A stretch of DNA of 64,000 nucleotides from Ottelia alismoides (GCA_037367405.1 JAZKJV010000608.1:372001-436000); one strand, 5' to 3'. Shown: positions 22,932-34,122, counted from the first letter of the stretch. The notes: a model not told the origin generated them from the letters alone. Program-made: numbers and translations.

Positions 22932-25900
22932 TGAAGGTCCTCTCCTGGAATGTGAGAGGGCTAGGGGAGGCTGATAAGAGAAGGGCGTTGGGCTCTAGAC
23001 TATCTGAATGGAGTTGTGATATTGTTCTAATTCATGAATCGAAGCTGAGGGGGATTGATGATATTCTTTGGCGATCCTTTGGTGAGGGTGCGGTGGATGA
23101 GTTTAGAGCGTTGGATGCGGACGGGGTGGCGGGGGGTTTGATTATTGCGTGGAGATCCGCGGCTTTCTGTTTCAGTTCATGGTTCCTGGGAAGGCATATG
23201 ATATTGGTTGTGCTGGTGAGGGGTTCGACTGCCTTGCCGATCGCCTTCTCTTGCATCTACGGCCCTTGCTGTCACATTAAGAGGCGCGAACTTTGGGATG
23301 ATTTGCGTGATGCGAGCATTGCTTTTGAGGGGCTCCCTTGGATCATTGGGGGAGATTTCAACGTTACGCTCCACTCTTCGGATCGTCCCCGGTCGAGTGG
23401 TGGCCGAGACTCGGGATCCCTCCTTTTTGCGGAAGTTGTGGACTCTTTGGCTTTAGAGAATCTGGTGGCAAGGGATATTATTTACACCTGGAGGAGCAAT
23501 AATTCCCGTTCTAGGATTGATCGTTTTTTGGCATCTGGGAGGATGATGGAGATGTTCCCTTGTTGCTCGGTTTCCTCTAGGCCCCATTCTTTATCGGACC
23601 ATTCACCAATTCTTTGGGACTCTGGCGAGGCCCCTTTGGTGAGGGGCCTCTTTAGGTACGAGAGGTGCTGGATGCAGGAGGTGAGTTTCAAGGATGTTGT
23701 GTCGGAGCACTGGGCTCATTCGTGCTTTATGGGATCTGCGGCTTCCAGGTTGAGTCAGAAACTTGTGTCGCTGCGGAAGAAGCTGGCTCTGTTCAAGAGG
23801 GATTCGAGGTCGGCGAGAGTGGCGGTCAGGGCTGAGGCAGAGGTTGTTATTGCGAAGTTAGATGTGATGGAGAACGAAAGGGAGCTGATGCCTGACGAGC
23901 TTCGTGTGCGTTCCCTTGCGCAGAAGCGTGTTGCGGCGGATGATAAGAAGCGGGCTACTGAATGACGGCATCGATCGAGGTTGAAGTGGATCAAAGAAGG
24001 TGATGCAAACCCGGCTTTCTTTCACCGTGTGGCTAGTGGAAGGAAGCGTAACAATGTCTTGCGATCTATCTCCATTGATGGGTCGAGGTTTGTGGGGGAC
24101 AGAGAGATGGGGCGTGCAATTCTGGAGCACTTCAAGAGCTTCACGGCGAGGCGCTCCCAGAGGACCTGGCGGTGGTTGGGGCTTGGGGCTCCGACTGTCT
24201 CGGAGGTGGACTGCGAGATGTTGACTAGGCCGATATCCTTGGAGGATACTAAAGCGGCCGTGTGGGAGTTAAATGACGATGGGTCCCCGGGGCCCGACGA
24301 TTTCTCCGTGGCTTTCTATCGTGATTTCTGGGAGGTGGTGGGCAAGGATGTTTTTGAGGTTGTTTCCGAAATCTGCAATGGGAATGCGAGATTCGATCGG
24401 ATTAACATGGCCTTATTGTTGCTGATTCCTAAGTCGCCCGAGGCAGAGAATATTGGGGAGTTCCGTCCCATCTCGATATCTAATGCCATTTATCTAATTG
24501 TGGCCAATGTGTTGGCTCGTAGACTTGCTCAGGTACTTGACTCGATTGTTTCTCCGATCCAGGCCGCATTTATTCGGGGCAGACAGATATTTGATTGCAT
24601 CGCTGTGGCTTCAGAATTGGTTGCCGATTGGAAGAACTCGGGGAGACAAGGAGTGCTTTGGAAGATTGATTTTGCCAAAGCGTATGATAGCCTTTATTGG
24701 AGCTTCTTGTGGTCGGTTCTCAGAAGGCGTGGTTTTCATGAGCTTTGGATTTCATGGATGCGGCGATGTGTGACCACTGTATCTTTCTCTATTTTGGTTA
24801 ATGGTAGTTTGGAGGGGGGTTTCTTCCAGCCTAGAAGGGGACTGCGCCAGGGGTGCCCCCTGGCCCCTCTCCTGTTTGTCGTGGCTGCGGATGTCCTGGC
24901 ACGTATGGTTGACCGGATCATTGATGCTGGGCTCTCGAAAGGTTTTTCTGAGGGGAACCTTTCAGTGCCCTTGATTCAATTCGCTGATGACACCATTTGC
25001 TTCATTGAGGGAGGTGCTCCTGAGGTTGCTGGCATGGCGATGACCCTTGATTTATTTAGTGAGATGTCGGGGCTGTTTATGAATGGGACCAAATCTAAGG
25101 TAATTCCTTTTGGAATGACGGAGGCGCTGGCGCTCGAGTGCGGCCGGATTCTGGGGTCTCCTCCGAGCGAGCTTCCTATTGGGTACCTCGGTCTTCCATT
25201 GGTGATTGGGAGGGCCAGAGTTAGGGACTGGCTTCTGGTTGTCGAGAGGGTGGAGGCGCGCCTGGCTGGTTGGCGTGCGGCGCTTCTTTGGTGGGGGGGG
25301 GCTTGTTCTTCTCAATTCGGTGCTCTCCTCTATCCCGTTGTACTTCTTGTCGAATCGTCGCTTGCCGGTTGGGATCCGCAGGAGACTCGATACTTGTTTG
25401 CGTAGATTTCTGTGGGGAAAAAAGGGTGAGTCGGGGGCTGCGATGCACCTTGTAGCGTGGGATGAGGTGACCCGGGGGAAGCAGGAAGGGAGGCTGGGCA
25501 TAAGGCGATTGGAGATTGTTAATGATGCTTTCTTTCTCAAGTGGGTGAGTAGGGTCTGGGGTCAGGGTGGAAATTTCTTTACTGGTGTTTTGCGGGAGAT
25601 CCATAGGGCATGAAGGGCAGGGGAGGAGAGGGTGGGGATGATTGGTGCTCGAACACCTTTTTGGCATGGTGTGCATGAGGTCTTCATGAGGCATCGGGAG
25701 CTGTTTAAGCCGATGCTGGGGAATGGAGAATCGTTCTTATTCTGGAAAGACAATTGGTTGGGAGGGGATCCCTTGTTTGTTCGTTTTCCGCAGTTGTTTG
25801 CGCTGGCAGCTGACAATGATGCCTCAGTCGCCTCTTGCTGGGCGGATGGGTGTTGGTGCCCGCGCTTCGGGGCGAACTTTTCGGATCAAAGACTTGATGA

Positions 25901-26477
25901 CTTTCTTTCCCTTCTTGACGTCCTCGGTGGTGCTGATGGGCCGTCCGATGGGCGGGACCATTGGGTCTGGAGGGACGGCATCTTCTCGACGCGCAAGGCC
26001 TATGGGGCTTTGGTTCATCCACCGCTGGTGCGATCTGACACCTTGGTGCGGGATTGCTGGTTTTTCTGGGGGCTAAGATTACCTGTGCGCCTAGGCTTCT
26101 TCTTATGGCTGTTCCGCAGGAGAAGGCTGTTGACAAGAGACCGTTGCTCTAGGTTCTTGGCGAATATATCCAATCTCTGTATGCTGTGCGATTTGGCGGT
26201 GGAAACTCTTGAGCACCTATTCTTCGAGTGCCCTACGGTAAGAGGGGTTTGGGAGGAACCGGATGTGGACTGGGTGAGAACGACTGACTTGGTGGCATTC
26301 TGTGACTCGTTGTTTCTTAACAGGAATAGAGTTAGAAGAGAGGCATTGATTCCGGTGGCGAGGCTTTGGTCGATTTGGCTTGGGCGAAATGAGGCCATCT
26401 TCTCGAGCCAACGCTTTTACAAGGAGAACGTGCTTAATCACAGTGCGAGATTGGTGGAGGACTGGGGCGGCATCTAG
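22931..26477 (+). pseudogene. LINE3 ORF2 (endonuclease, RT, zf-RVT)
   Basis: Starts MKVLSWNVRGLGEADKRRAL. Endonuclease motifs IIGGDFNVTLHSSD (about 23345) and SDHSPILW (about 23600) are present. TGG has become TGA at 23963, before RHRSRLKWIKEGDAN. RT shows WKIDFAKAYDSLYWSFLW, RQGCPLAPLLF and the catalytic IQFADDTICFIEGG (about 24975-25015). A nine-G run at 25293-25301 shifts the frame, and a TGA lies at 25611. The zf-RVT end carries SWADGCWCPR-like sequence, LCDLAVETLEHLFFEC (about 26185-26230) and RFYKENVLN, stopping at 26475. Three lesions in about 1180 codons, so it is near-intact but dead. Confidence 0.92.
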
Positions 26478-26580
26478 GTCTCGGTTATTCCTAGGGATTT
26501 GTTGGAGGCTGCTTTGCCTCTTTGTACAGTTTCTTTTTGTATTGTACATCCTTGTTTCCTTTCTTTTTCTTTAATATATT

Positions 26581-26608
26581 GGGGTGAACACCGTTGAGTG
26601 TCTCCCCC
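26581..26608 (+). other. LINE3 3'-terminal stem-loop
   Basis: GGGGTGAACAC and GTGTCTCCCC form the arms around CGTTGA. The poly(A) starts about 15 bp later. Confidence 0.65.
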
Positions 26609-26819
26609 TTTTTTTGGGCTTCAAAAAAATGAAGTACATGCACATGGTTTCTATAGAACCATAAATCAACACTTGCATCTCATTTCTCTCCGTTACATTC
26701 CCTTAGTAAAAGTTGCAGACCAACAAAAACCAATTTGCTAAACTAGTTCAAAGATTCATGACTCACTCTTAGCATCAAATAAGTTACCGAAGGAAGAACA
26801 CCCCAAATTAAATTCCTCT

Positions 26820-27640
26820 TGGGCATAATTGTATTTAAATATCCAAAATTTTCATTCTAAAGATCATGAAATCTACAGTCTATTCATAGGTCTGAATTTT
26901 GGCTTAAATACCAAGTTTCTTAATTCTAAAACTTGCATTTTGTAAATATTTTCAGTAATATGAACTTATGGTTTATTTCATGCAAACACCCCCCAATTAT
27001 CCCTCTTTCAAGCATGAAATCGGTAGCATATCTTGATCTAAATTTTGACTCAATTACATGCTAATTTACACCAATTTCTCATTTTCAAACATGTAAACTG
27101 TGGTTAATTAATAATCTGAATTTATACTTAATTTCACACAAATCTCCCCAAATTTCTTATCAAATCAATCATGAGATCAGAGCACTTAAGTCGTCTGAAT
27201 TTGGTATCAAATGCATGCAAATCACCCTAAATTTTCATCTTTTAACCATGCCATCTGGAGCTAGCTTAATTAATGGTCTGATTTTGAGTCTAATTCATGC
27301 AAATTTACCTCAAAATCTTCACATTTAATCATGAAATCAGTGGTCTGAATTGTATCTTAATTGCATGTTAATCACCCTCAAATATCTAAATTTTAAACAT
27401 GAAATTTGTGCATAAACAGTGTTCTGATTATTTTGCACTAAATGCATGCATCACACTTTATTTCTCATATTTAAGCATGTACATTCACTTAAACTTTTGT
27501 CTCAAAACTAAGCGATCAGAGACTATAATATTGATATGATTTCTGAATCAAATGTATGCAAACACCTAAATTTAATTCTTTAAAATTAAGATCTAACATT
27601 CTAATCATGTGGTTTTGAAATTGGGATCAATGTGTCATGA
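26820..27640. repeat. Degenerate ~79-bp tandem repeat
   Basis: An AT-rich minisatellite of eight or more diverged units. The recurring word CATGCAAATC(ACC) begins at 26979, 27057, 27135, 27214, 27296, 27364, 27445 and 27555, giving spacings of 78, 78, 79, 82, 68, 81 and 110 bp. Between them a TCATGAAATC word and a TCTGAATTT word recur. No protein frame is shared between units. In the proposed Gypsy A LTR it occupies the U3 part. Confidence 0.8.
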
Positions 27641-27965
27641 ATGGTAGTAAGGGGGGATTGTACCTTGGATCTCGAAGGTTTGGACGATCAAATTGCATGC
27701 AACCGAGCTCTTGAAGGAGCAACAGATGACTGCTTGTAAGAGGGGAGCAACACCTCCTGTTTAGCTGCTCCAGGGATTTCCAGTACCTTCAGATCTGTTG
27801 GAATGGGTCTCCAGCAACAGATCAGACATGGGGCTGCACTTGGAGAATATTTTTAGAGCACAATAGCACAACAAGAGCTCCAACAACTGCTTTAATGAGC
27901 AGCTCCAGTTGGGGAAAAGGCTGCTGGAAAATAGCAATCAAGCTGTAGCAGGGGCTCCAGGTCTT

Positions 27966-28924
27966 CACTTCGATAAATGAACCATATTTTGCCTTTTCCT
28001 CATTTGCCACCACATGAAAGAATCTGGTGTTCGCATCCCCTCCTTCATCCACTTCCGTCATGATCTTTACCTCCATTCCCACTCTAGCTTTCCTATCCGC
28101 CTCCTCTAGGATGTTCTGCACAACCCTACAACTCTTTAACTCCTCCTTATGCTCTTTGTAATCCTCCAAAGAGTTTAACCTTACCATTTCATCCATAGTC
28201 CGACTCCTCTACTCACGTGTAGCACGAGATTCCCTTCTGAACAATTAACCTGACCCGCAAGGCAGCCGGCTTGAGCACAAACTTCACTGTAGCAGAACCT
28301 CCACCTCCAAATTGTCCAAGAAAGAGACCACCATATCCCTAAATCCCTCCAACATCCACCACTTCTCAAATTTGAAGTAAGATGAAGAGACTCTGCCATG
28401 ACACATATCCAAACATAATAATCTATGGTCCGACCTGGATCGAGGTAGCGACATAACACAAGCGAGATTAAACATCTCCAATGCCTCAGTTGATAGCATG
28501 AATCCATCCAGCTGTGATCTAGAGGAAGAATTCCTCCAAGTGTACTTGCAATTTGCTGCATCGAGGACATCCAAACCCAGTTCCTCCACCACCTCAGTAA
28601 ACAATTTAGATTCTGGGTCCTGCACTGCTCGCCCCCTTGGTCAATCCTCAGAGTACAACGCGACATTGAAGTTACCAACCACAATCCATCCACCTCCAGG
28701 AATCTGTGTTTGTAGAAGCTCCTGCATTGCCATGAATCGATGTCTCCAACATCCGTGATTGATCCCTTTTGATGGTTAAGACCACGGTTACAGAGTGCAT
28801 CAAGATCGCCTCATCAATCTGGTTGAATATAGCACCATTCTAGGCGACCAAGATACCTCAAGATTTGTATTTTGCCGGCATCGCCTTGAATTTCGTAAGA
28901 TAAGGCCCAGATAAGGAGCTTCAT
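27966..28924 (-). pseudogene. LINE6 ORF2 N-terminal remnant (endonuclease and linker)
   Basis: Begins MKLLIWALSYEI at 28924 in place of the family's MKxLSWNVRGLG. The GGDFNV motif has become GNFNV (about 28675). Endonuclease C-terminal sequence follows at 28625-28284: CKYTWRNSSSRSQLDGFML and SRSDHRLLCLDM (SDH catalytic motif recognisable). The linker GDANTRFFHVVAN lies at about 28030-27990. Multiple frames, no RT. Ends where Gypsy A begins. Confidence 0.75.
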
Positions 28925-30980
28925 CTCCCGAACTCCCAAGATTCGACCCTCATTTCTTGCAAGCATGCCACATCCACCTTCCATTAGACGAGTGTGGAGC
29001 CAACCACTATCCTCTTTTCTGGTTGGCCCAACCCGCAAACGTTCCACATCAATCATTTTATTTAGAAGTCGCGGGGAGCCCCCCGCCCCCACCACATAAA
29101 CCCCCACTCTCTGTGCGACTGCGGGCTCGAATGTCCTATCCTTCTGACTCCATTCCTACACACGATTCTCAACGGGGACAAGGACATCCTCGTCGTACCT
29201 CACCTCAACATCCTGCGGTGGATATACCCCCTCCTCTAGCCCATTCCCCTCATTGTTTGAGCTATCAATCTCGGTCCATCTCCCGACTCCGTTCCAACTG
29301 GCATGTCTCTCAACATTTCGGTCTGTTCGTCACCGCTTTCGAGAAAAAAACTCAAGTGCCTGCTTCGCCAAACCAGTTAGATCATTGGGTCTAGGGCTCC
29401 CTGAATAACACTTCTCCTGAAGCTTGACCTCAACCTTCCCTTTTGCTCGACGAGAACTCCACGTTGTCCTCCTTAACCCACCAGCCCCTAATCCCTTCTT
29501 TGCTTCTTTAGCTCCCACGCCGACTCTCTCTCTTCCATCCCCTCACCGCCATCACTAATGTCTCCCACCTAGGATGCCACACCCTTCGGTCCGACATCGC
29601 CACACACCAGGAGATGTGCTTGTGGCACCATCATGGATCTCCAATCCCAGGCGGAGGCATGCACGACACCTAGTTCATCGACTTGTTTCGCCAGAGCCCA
29701 ACCGATATCGAGTGATCCCAAGGATTCGGGTTAGGGTAGAGATCCGAACCCAACCAACAAGATTTACACCCGATGTCGAAATTATGAAGCCTGAACTCAT
29801 CTCTGAGTATCCGGACGTGACCTTAGTCAATTGAAGACTGAGACCTGCTCCCGCATCAAACATTGGATCCCTGATAAAAGTCTGGACTCCTGGATCCATA
29901 TTGTTAGTACCTAGATCTGAAATCGGGTCATCCTTTGAACCCGTACTGATGCGATAAAAGAGGAGCCCTGCATTATTGCATCCAAGAAGGTCCTTGCGGT
30001 GCTAGGGCTTCCACCCGAGAGGAGCGTGAAGTGCCGGTTCCTTCTGCCATTAAGGATGATTTAATGCATCCACCTTCAATTCTGCATTTACTATCGGCCG
30101 TTTCCCTTCCCAGATGCGATGCCGAAGCCTGAACCTATCGCCACCATGATTCCAACAATGCTGTTACTCGACTCCCTACCGTCCTGGCTCCGATCACTAC
30201 ATCACCCCGCCTTTAGAGACCCCCTTCAAAAGGACCATCCAAGATGAAATCACCCTCCTACCGATCTTCAGCTCTGCCTTCGACGTCGATGGTGGCTTAG
30301 ACCCTCGCAACAATATTTCCATGTGAGCTTCCTCTCCCACCTTGAGCTCGGAGCAGCAGAGCTTCACCACATCCTCGAAAGACGCCTGAGCTCTATGCAA
30401 GAACTCCAGGTTACAACATTGAAGAGGGACTTCCGCCATCCTCAATCCATGTCAGGGCTTCATCGAACGAAGAACCATCCAGGAATCGAGGTGTGCACCA
30501 ATGTACTGCCTCTATCGACTCTAGCGGGAGACACTCCTTCAACGCGCCTCCAAGGACTTCACGCATGCTTCTAGCTGAGAGGCCTCCCAAACAAAGCGTC
30601 ACCCTGGTAACTAGAGCACACCAACTCCAATACCCTCCTCCCTCACAATCTCCAGCCTTTCCCGCGTAAGACACAACGCCTCCCACTTCTCCTTCCCCCA
30701 CTACAACACCATCTAGAGGGCGCATTGTTCTATCCTCCTTCGAAAGCCGTAGCAACAAAGAACATAAATCTTGTTAGAAAGAAAAACCTCCGCCTCCTTC
30801 TCCCACTTTCCTTTCGCCGTGCAGTCTCACCTTCGATGACCCGGCAAGCCGCATCAGAAATACAATTGAGCTGCAAACCTCACAAGCCTTTGAGAGATGG
30901 TTCGGTGTTCTGCAACAAAAGCACCTAGATTTCTTTTCTTCACGCACCTTAAACTCACGTCTCTTCTTCCGCTGCAAGCT
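28925..30980 (-). pseudogene. LINE6 ORF1 remnant
   Basis: Minus-strand relic of an ORF1. One zinc knuckle, CFCCRTPNHLSKAC (C-x2-C-x4-H-x4-C), lies in 30977-30774. It is followed by segments 30758-30411 (LCLGGLSARSMREVLGGAL, resembling RCCIRGLSxxQRE of LINE2/3) and 30445-30197 (HRAQASFEDVVKLCCSELKV). About 29000-30190 is too degraded to read as one frame. Confidence 0.55.
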
Positions 30981-31200
30981 CTAAGGCCTATCGCTGACCA
31001 TCTCCTCTCTCACGACGTCGACGGGGCCATCGAAACCAACTTCTCGAATCTCCTCGTCGCTCCTCCCCTCTCATGGCTTTCCGCTCTCCGTTACTCCCAA
31101 CCCCTCTGGCCCCCTCCGCTCTCCTCTGAAACCTCACTCTTCTGAGCCTCCGGACATCCCTTACTCCCAGGACCCAACCCAAATTTGCTCCACCGCACTT

Positions 31201-31685
31201 GTAATTCAAGAGGCACATTTGTTATTCTCCCCCAATATTTCAAGGGATATTTGAAAATGGCATATTTAGATATCCTTTTGAAGTTTTAAATTGGCCTCCA
31301 GGTCTAACATCACTAATTTGGGGGACTGACACATGCTATTTTTGGCAGATCACTTTGTTGCAAAGGTTAAGGATTTATAATTTTAATCCATGCCCACCAA
31401 GTTGAAAGTTGCTTATATTAGTAGTTCATTGGGCTTATAATTTAGCTATGGGCCTTGAGGTGGGCATTTTTCATATCTAGGCAAGTACATGATTGATTTG
31501 TGTTGAATTGTATTCTAGAGAATGAGTTTTGTATTTTTCTCGAGAATTGAAGCCAACATACTATTTGTTAGCATTATTAAATTATATTCCTTTATATCCT
31601 TTGAAGCAGATATTATAATTTTTTCTTAAATATTATTCTTCACAAACAGTTGCCAAGTTGAGGACTAAGCTTTATTTTTCCTCAG
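31201..31685. other. AT-rich sequence upstream of the TOL fragment
   Basis: No TE or coding match seen. It ends in a T-rich tract and CAG, an acceptable 3' splice site for the exon at 31686, so it may be host intron. Confidence 0.4.
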
Positions 31686-32309
31686 CATGTCAGAGATTCA
31701 AAATGCCCGCAGCATTGTGAATGTTCTTTCTGAAATGCTAAGTGCAATGGATCCCTGCTAACAGAGAGGTAAAGTTTTATCGAGAATGTATTGCGAATCT
31801 TAACTTTATTTGTTAATAAAGTTATTAGTTTAAAAATATCTTTTCATCCAATTTTATTTAGCAATGTTCTCTTGGCTTTTACATGAAGTATTGGACGACC
31901 GAGGTAAAATCAATGCAATTGTTTTCTGCGATTGCTCGGTTTCTAGTCATGGGTCTTTGATATTGAAGTTCTGCTTGAACTCTTTCGTCTTACATAGTAA
32001 ACGATATAATTTATTTTATTCCTCAATGCACTCAACTTCGAGATAGGGGTTAAGCTGGGGATCTTATTCTAGAGTTTTTGTTAATTCTTGCTTTGCCAAC
32101 ATTGCTTATCCGATAACGTACTTTGCTTTTACTAAGTTAGGAGACTCTGGAGAAACATTAAGAAAAAAATTTACCTGTTGTTGTTGGAAGCCTACTACCG
32201 CTAATCTGCAATGGTCCATTTAGGGTTTAAAGCAAGAAGTAGTGGTGGATCTTGTCGAGCAGTGTCGTTCCTACAAACAACGAGCGGTCCAGCTTGTCAA
32301 TACAACTTC
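31686..32309 (+). pseudogene. TOM1-like (TOL) gene fragment, two exons of the GAT region
   Basis: Two short exons with good splice sites match the VHS/GAT-domain TOM1-like proteins, plant ESCRT-0-type ubiquitin receptors in endosomal sorting. Exon 1 (31686-31768) encodes MSEIQNARSIVNVLSEMLSA followed by MDP and ends GAG|GTAAAG. Exon 2 (32224-32309) encodes GLKQEVVVDLVEQCRSYKQR followed by AVQLVNTTS and ends TC|GTAAGT after an upstream TTTAG. The family has this same run across a splice junction (DPGNKE, then GLKQEV). One extra base near 31755 in exon 1 breaks the frame. The intron (455 bp) is retained, so this is not a processed copy. I see no upstream VHS exons or the following exon. Fragment or relic, not a working gene. 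Confidence 0.72.
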
Positions 32310-32860
32310 GTAAGTCCTTTAAAAATGATTTTTTATGTTCCCAACATATAAGAAGATCTTTGGCTTGGAAAATGTCTGAAATAGCTATAATTTTGGTTTT
32401 GTAATAAGGATAATAATATCCTGCTTTCATATTTCTTTCATTTAATTTTCTTTTTGTATGTTGTAGTACCTTAAGGTTTTCCATGGTTGGCATGATCTGT
32501 TTAACTAGTTGGTATGCCAAATAATCAAGGATATTTACACCCATAACCCTGAGTAGTTTCATAATTACCCCATGAACCATCCATAATCACGAATTACATG
32601 AGAAACCCCAAATAAATGCGCCGTCCTACACCCATAACCCTCGTTATTTAATCCATTAACTCAACCAAGCGTTTGAGTTAGTCTAACCCATCCTCGATCT
32701 AACGGTTAAAATTAAACCAAAAAAAGAAAAGAAAAGAAAAAAGCACCCCTTCTCCCACCCCTCCCCCTCCTTGAGGCCAACTGTCGTCACTCCCCTCCTC
32801 CAGGCCACCCACCACCTCCCCCTCCTCCAAGCCAGCCGTCATCGCGCGAGCAGCAGTAGA

Positions 32861-32865
32861 TGGTC
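32861..32865. other. Copia-C target-site duplication, left copy
   Basis: TGGTC here and TGCTC at 43451-43455. The uninterrupted minisatellite unit reads AGATGCTCC at about 43527, showing that TGCTC was original and the left copy is mutated by one base. Confidence 0.7.
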
Positions 32866-34049
32866 TGTTGGACATGCGAGCCCACGGCGAGCCATTATGC
32901 AATAAATGTTATTGCAAATATCATTCCCTGATCTGAAATGAAGAATAACTAATTTGTATAATAGGCCTCTTAGTACAATTAGGGTTATGTACCATGGCTA
33001 TCTTAATGATCATACAGCTGTTGATTCAATTATTGAATCATAGAGGCTGGTGCTTGGATGAATATCTAAAGAATTAGATTGAGGACTTATCAAGTACCGT
33101 CAAATGATTGTTAAGAGATGATCTCCCAGCCTAAGTAGGAGATGGCAATCCTTTCTCACATAGGCTGATATCTGATCGACCTCTTGATGCAGGTCCTCTG
33201 CATAGGAATAAAGATTCGGAGGTGTCAGATTAGTTAAGTCAAAGAGTTGACTTAACGAGATCGAGATAACCAAAGTCCTATATCGTATGCTGTCACGATG
33301 CATGCACACATCCTCTGACCGGAGACGGATGTGTTACTATATGTTTGAGTATGTACATTTGGCAGACCAATAGGTTGATGACCTAACTAAGGTCTATACA
33401 CCGGCGCGCTGGTGTGCATGCAAGGGCATATGAGTAATACGATCTCTCAAAGGGATCATACAGGTTCATTACTGAACCGGAAGACATGAGCTCACTCATG
33501 AGATATTGGGAAGAATCAAATTTCGTGCACAATCATCTCGCTTGGAATCTTGACTGAATTTGTAGGTTTGATATATACTTCTGGAAATTATATGATCAAG
33601 ACCTAGGTATGATATATGCTTTTGGAAAGTATATGATCGATACCAACTCCAATGATCAAATGAGAAACTTACTGATAAAACCCTGAAGTAGACAGTATAA
33701 AGTTAATCTAATACTTTGGGTTTATTCTGAGTCTTCCAGTATGCATGATGTACAGGTATTGGGAATACCTGAGGGTGATGTGATCATAAACGATTGTATA
33801 ACCATGACGCTTTCATTCCTAGGGAGTGATGAAACGGGTCTAGATTTTAGTGACTCCTCTCAGTAGAGAAGTAATATGATCTTGGTCCAAATGTTGGACA
33901 TTGATCTGAATAAGATTCAGATGCAATGAGAAGATTAGATTTGCGGTCTTGTTTTAATCAAGCATCTATGGGAGGCCCGAGATCTGGATTTGAGATGTGA
34001 TCTCAATATCCAAGTCACTATACGTGGACAATACAATCACCCTGTCCTT

Positions 34050-34122
34050 TTTTTTTTGAAGTCTAAAAGGTAGGGGGAAACACTCGATGGTGTCTGCCCC
34101 AAATTTATTTATTCAAAACAAA
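34050..34122 (-). mobile_element. LINE7: 73-bp LINE 3' end
   Basis: Extremely truncated insertion: poly(T) then the family's 3' hairpin in reverse (34073-34100). It is flanked by CAATCACCCTGTCCTT (34034-34049) and CAATCGCCCTGTCCTT (34123-34138), a 16-bp TSD with one mismatch. It is absent from the 3' LTR of Copia-C, so it came after Copia-C. Confidence 0.92.

Larger units (their letters stand above)
20832..26628 (+). mobile_element. LINE3, full-length L1-type LINE
   Basis: A 5797-bp copy with a 17-bp perfect TSD, in the same orientation as LINE1 and LINE2, inserted in the Gypsy A LTR. It has a 5' UTR of about 227 bp, ORF1, ORF2 overlapping by one base, the 3' hairpin (26581-26608) and poly(A). 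Confidence 0.95.
10726..27959 (-). repeat. Gypsy A 5' LTR, in three pieces
   Basis: The LTR next to the PBS starts (plus strand) TGGGACTCTCC at 10726. The proposed far end is GGGGCTCCA at 27959, where recognisable LINE6 coding sequence resumes. The LTR is split by Copia-B (11140-19443) and LINE3 (20832-26628). The pieces 10726-11134, 19444-20831 and 26646-27959 total about 3.1 kb, in the size range known for Del/Tekay LTRs. The middle piece (19449-20814) and last piece contain no ORF with family resemblance. The right terminus is an inference because the other LTR is outside the window. Confidence 0.5.
27960..31200 (-). mobile_element. LINE6, old minus-strand LINE cut off by Gypsy A
   Basis: Decayed relative of the main LINE family, read right to left: CCHC knuckle at about 30925-30880, DUF4283-like region (30760-30200), endonuclease (28924 to about 28280), and the pre-RT linker (28196-27966). 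The RT is absent. Coding resemblance stops abruptly at about 27960, the proposed Gypsy A terminus. The 5' end near 31200 is approximate. Not dated, but far more degraded than LINE2 and LINE3. Confidence 0.7.

Noticed and set aside
26820..27640. CRISPR-like array (regular spacing)
   Set aside because: The units are diverged along their whole length, with no identical repeats or unique spacers, and the context is eukaryotic retrotransposon.
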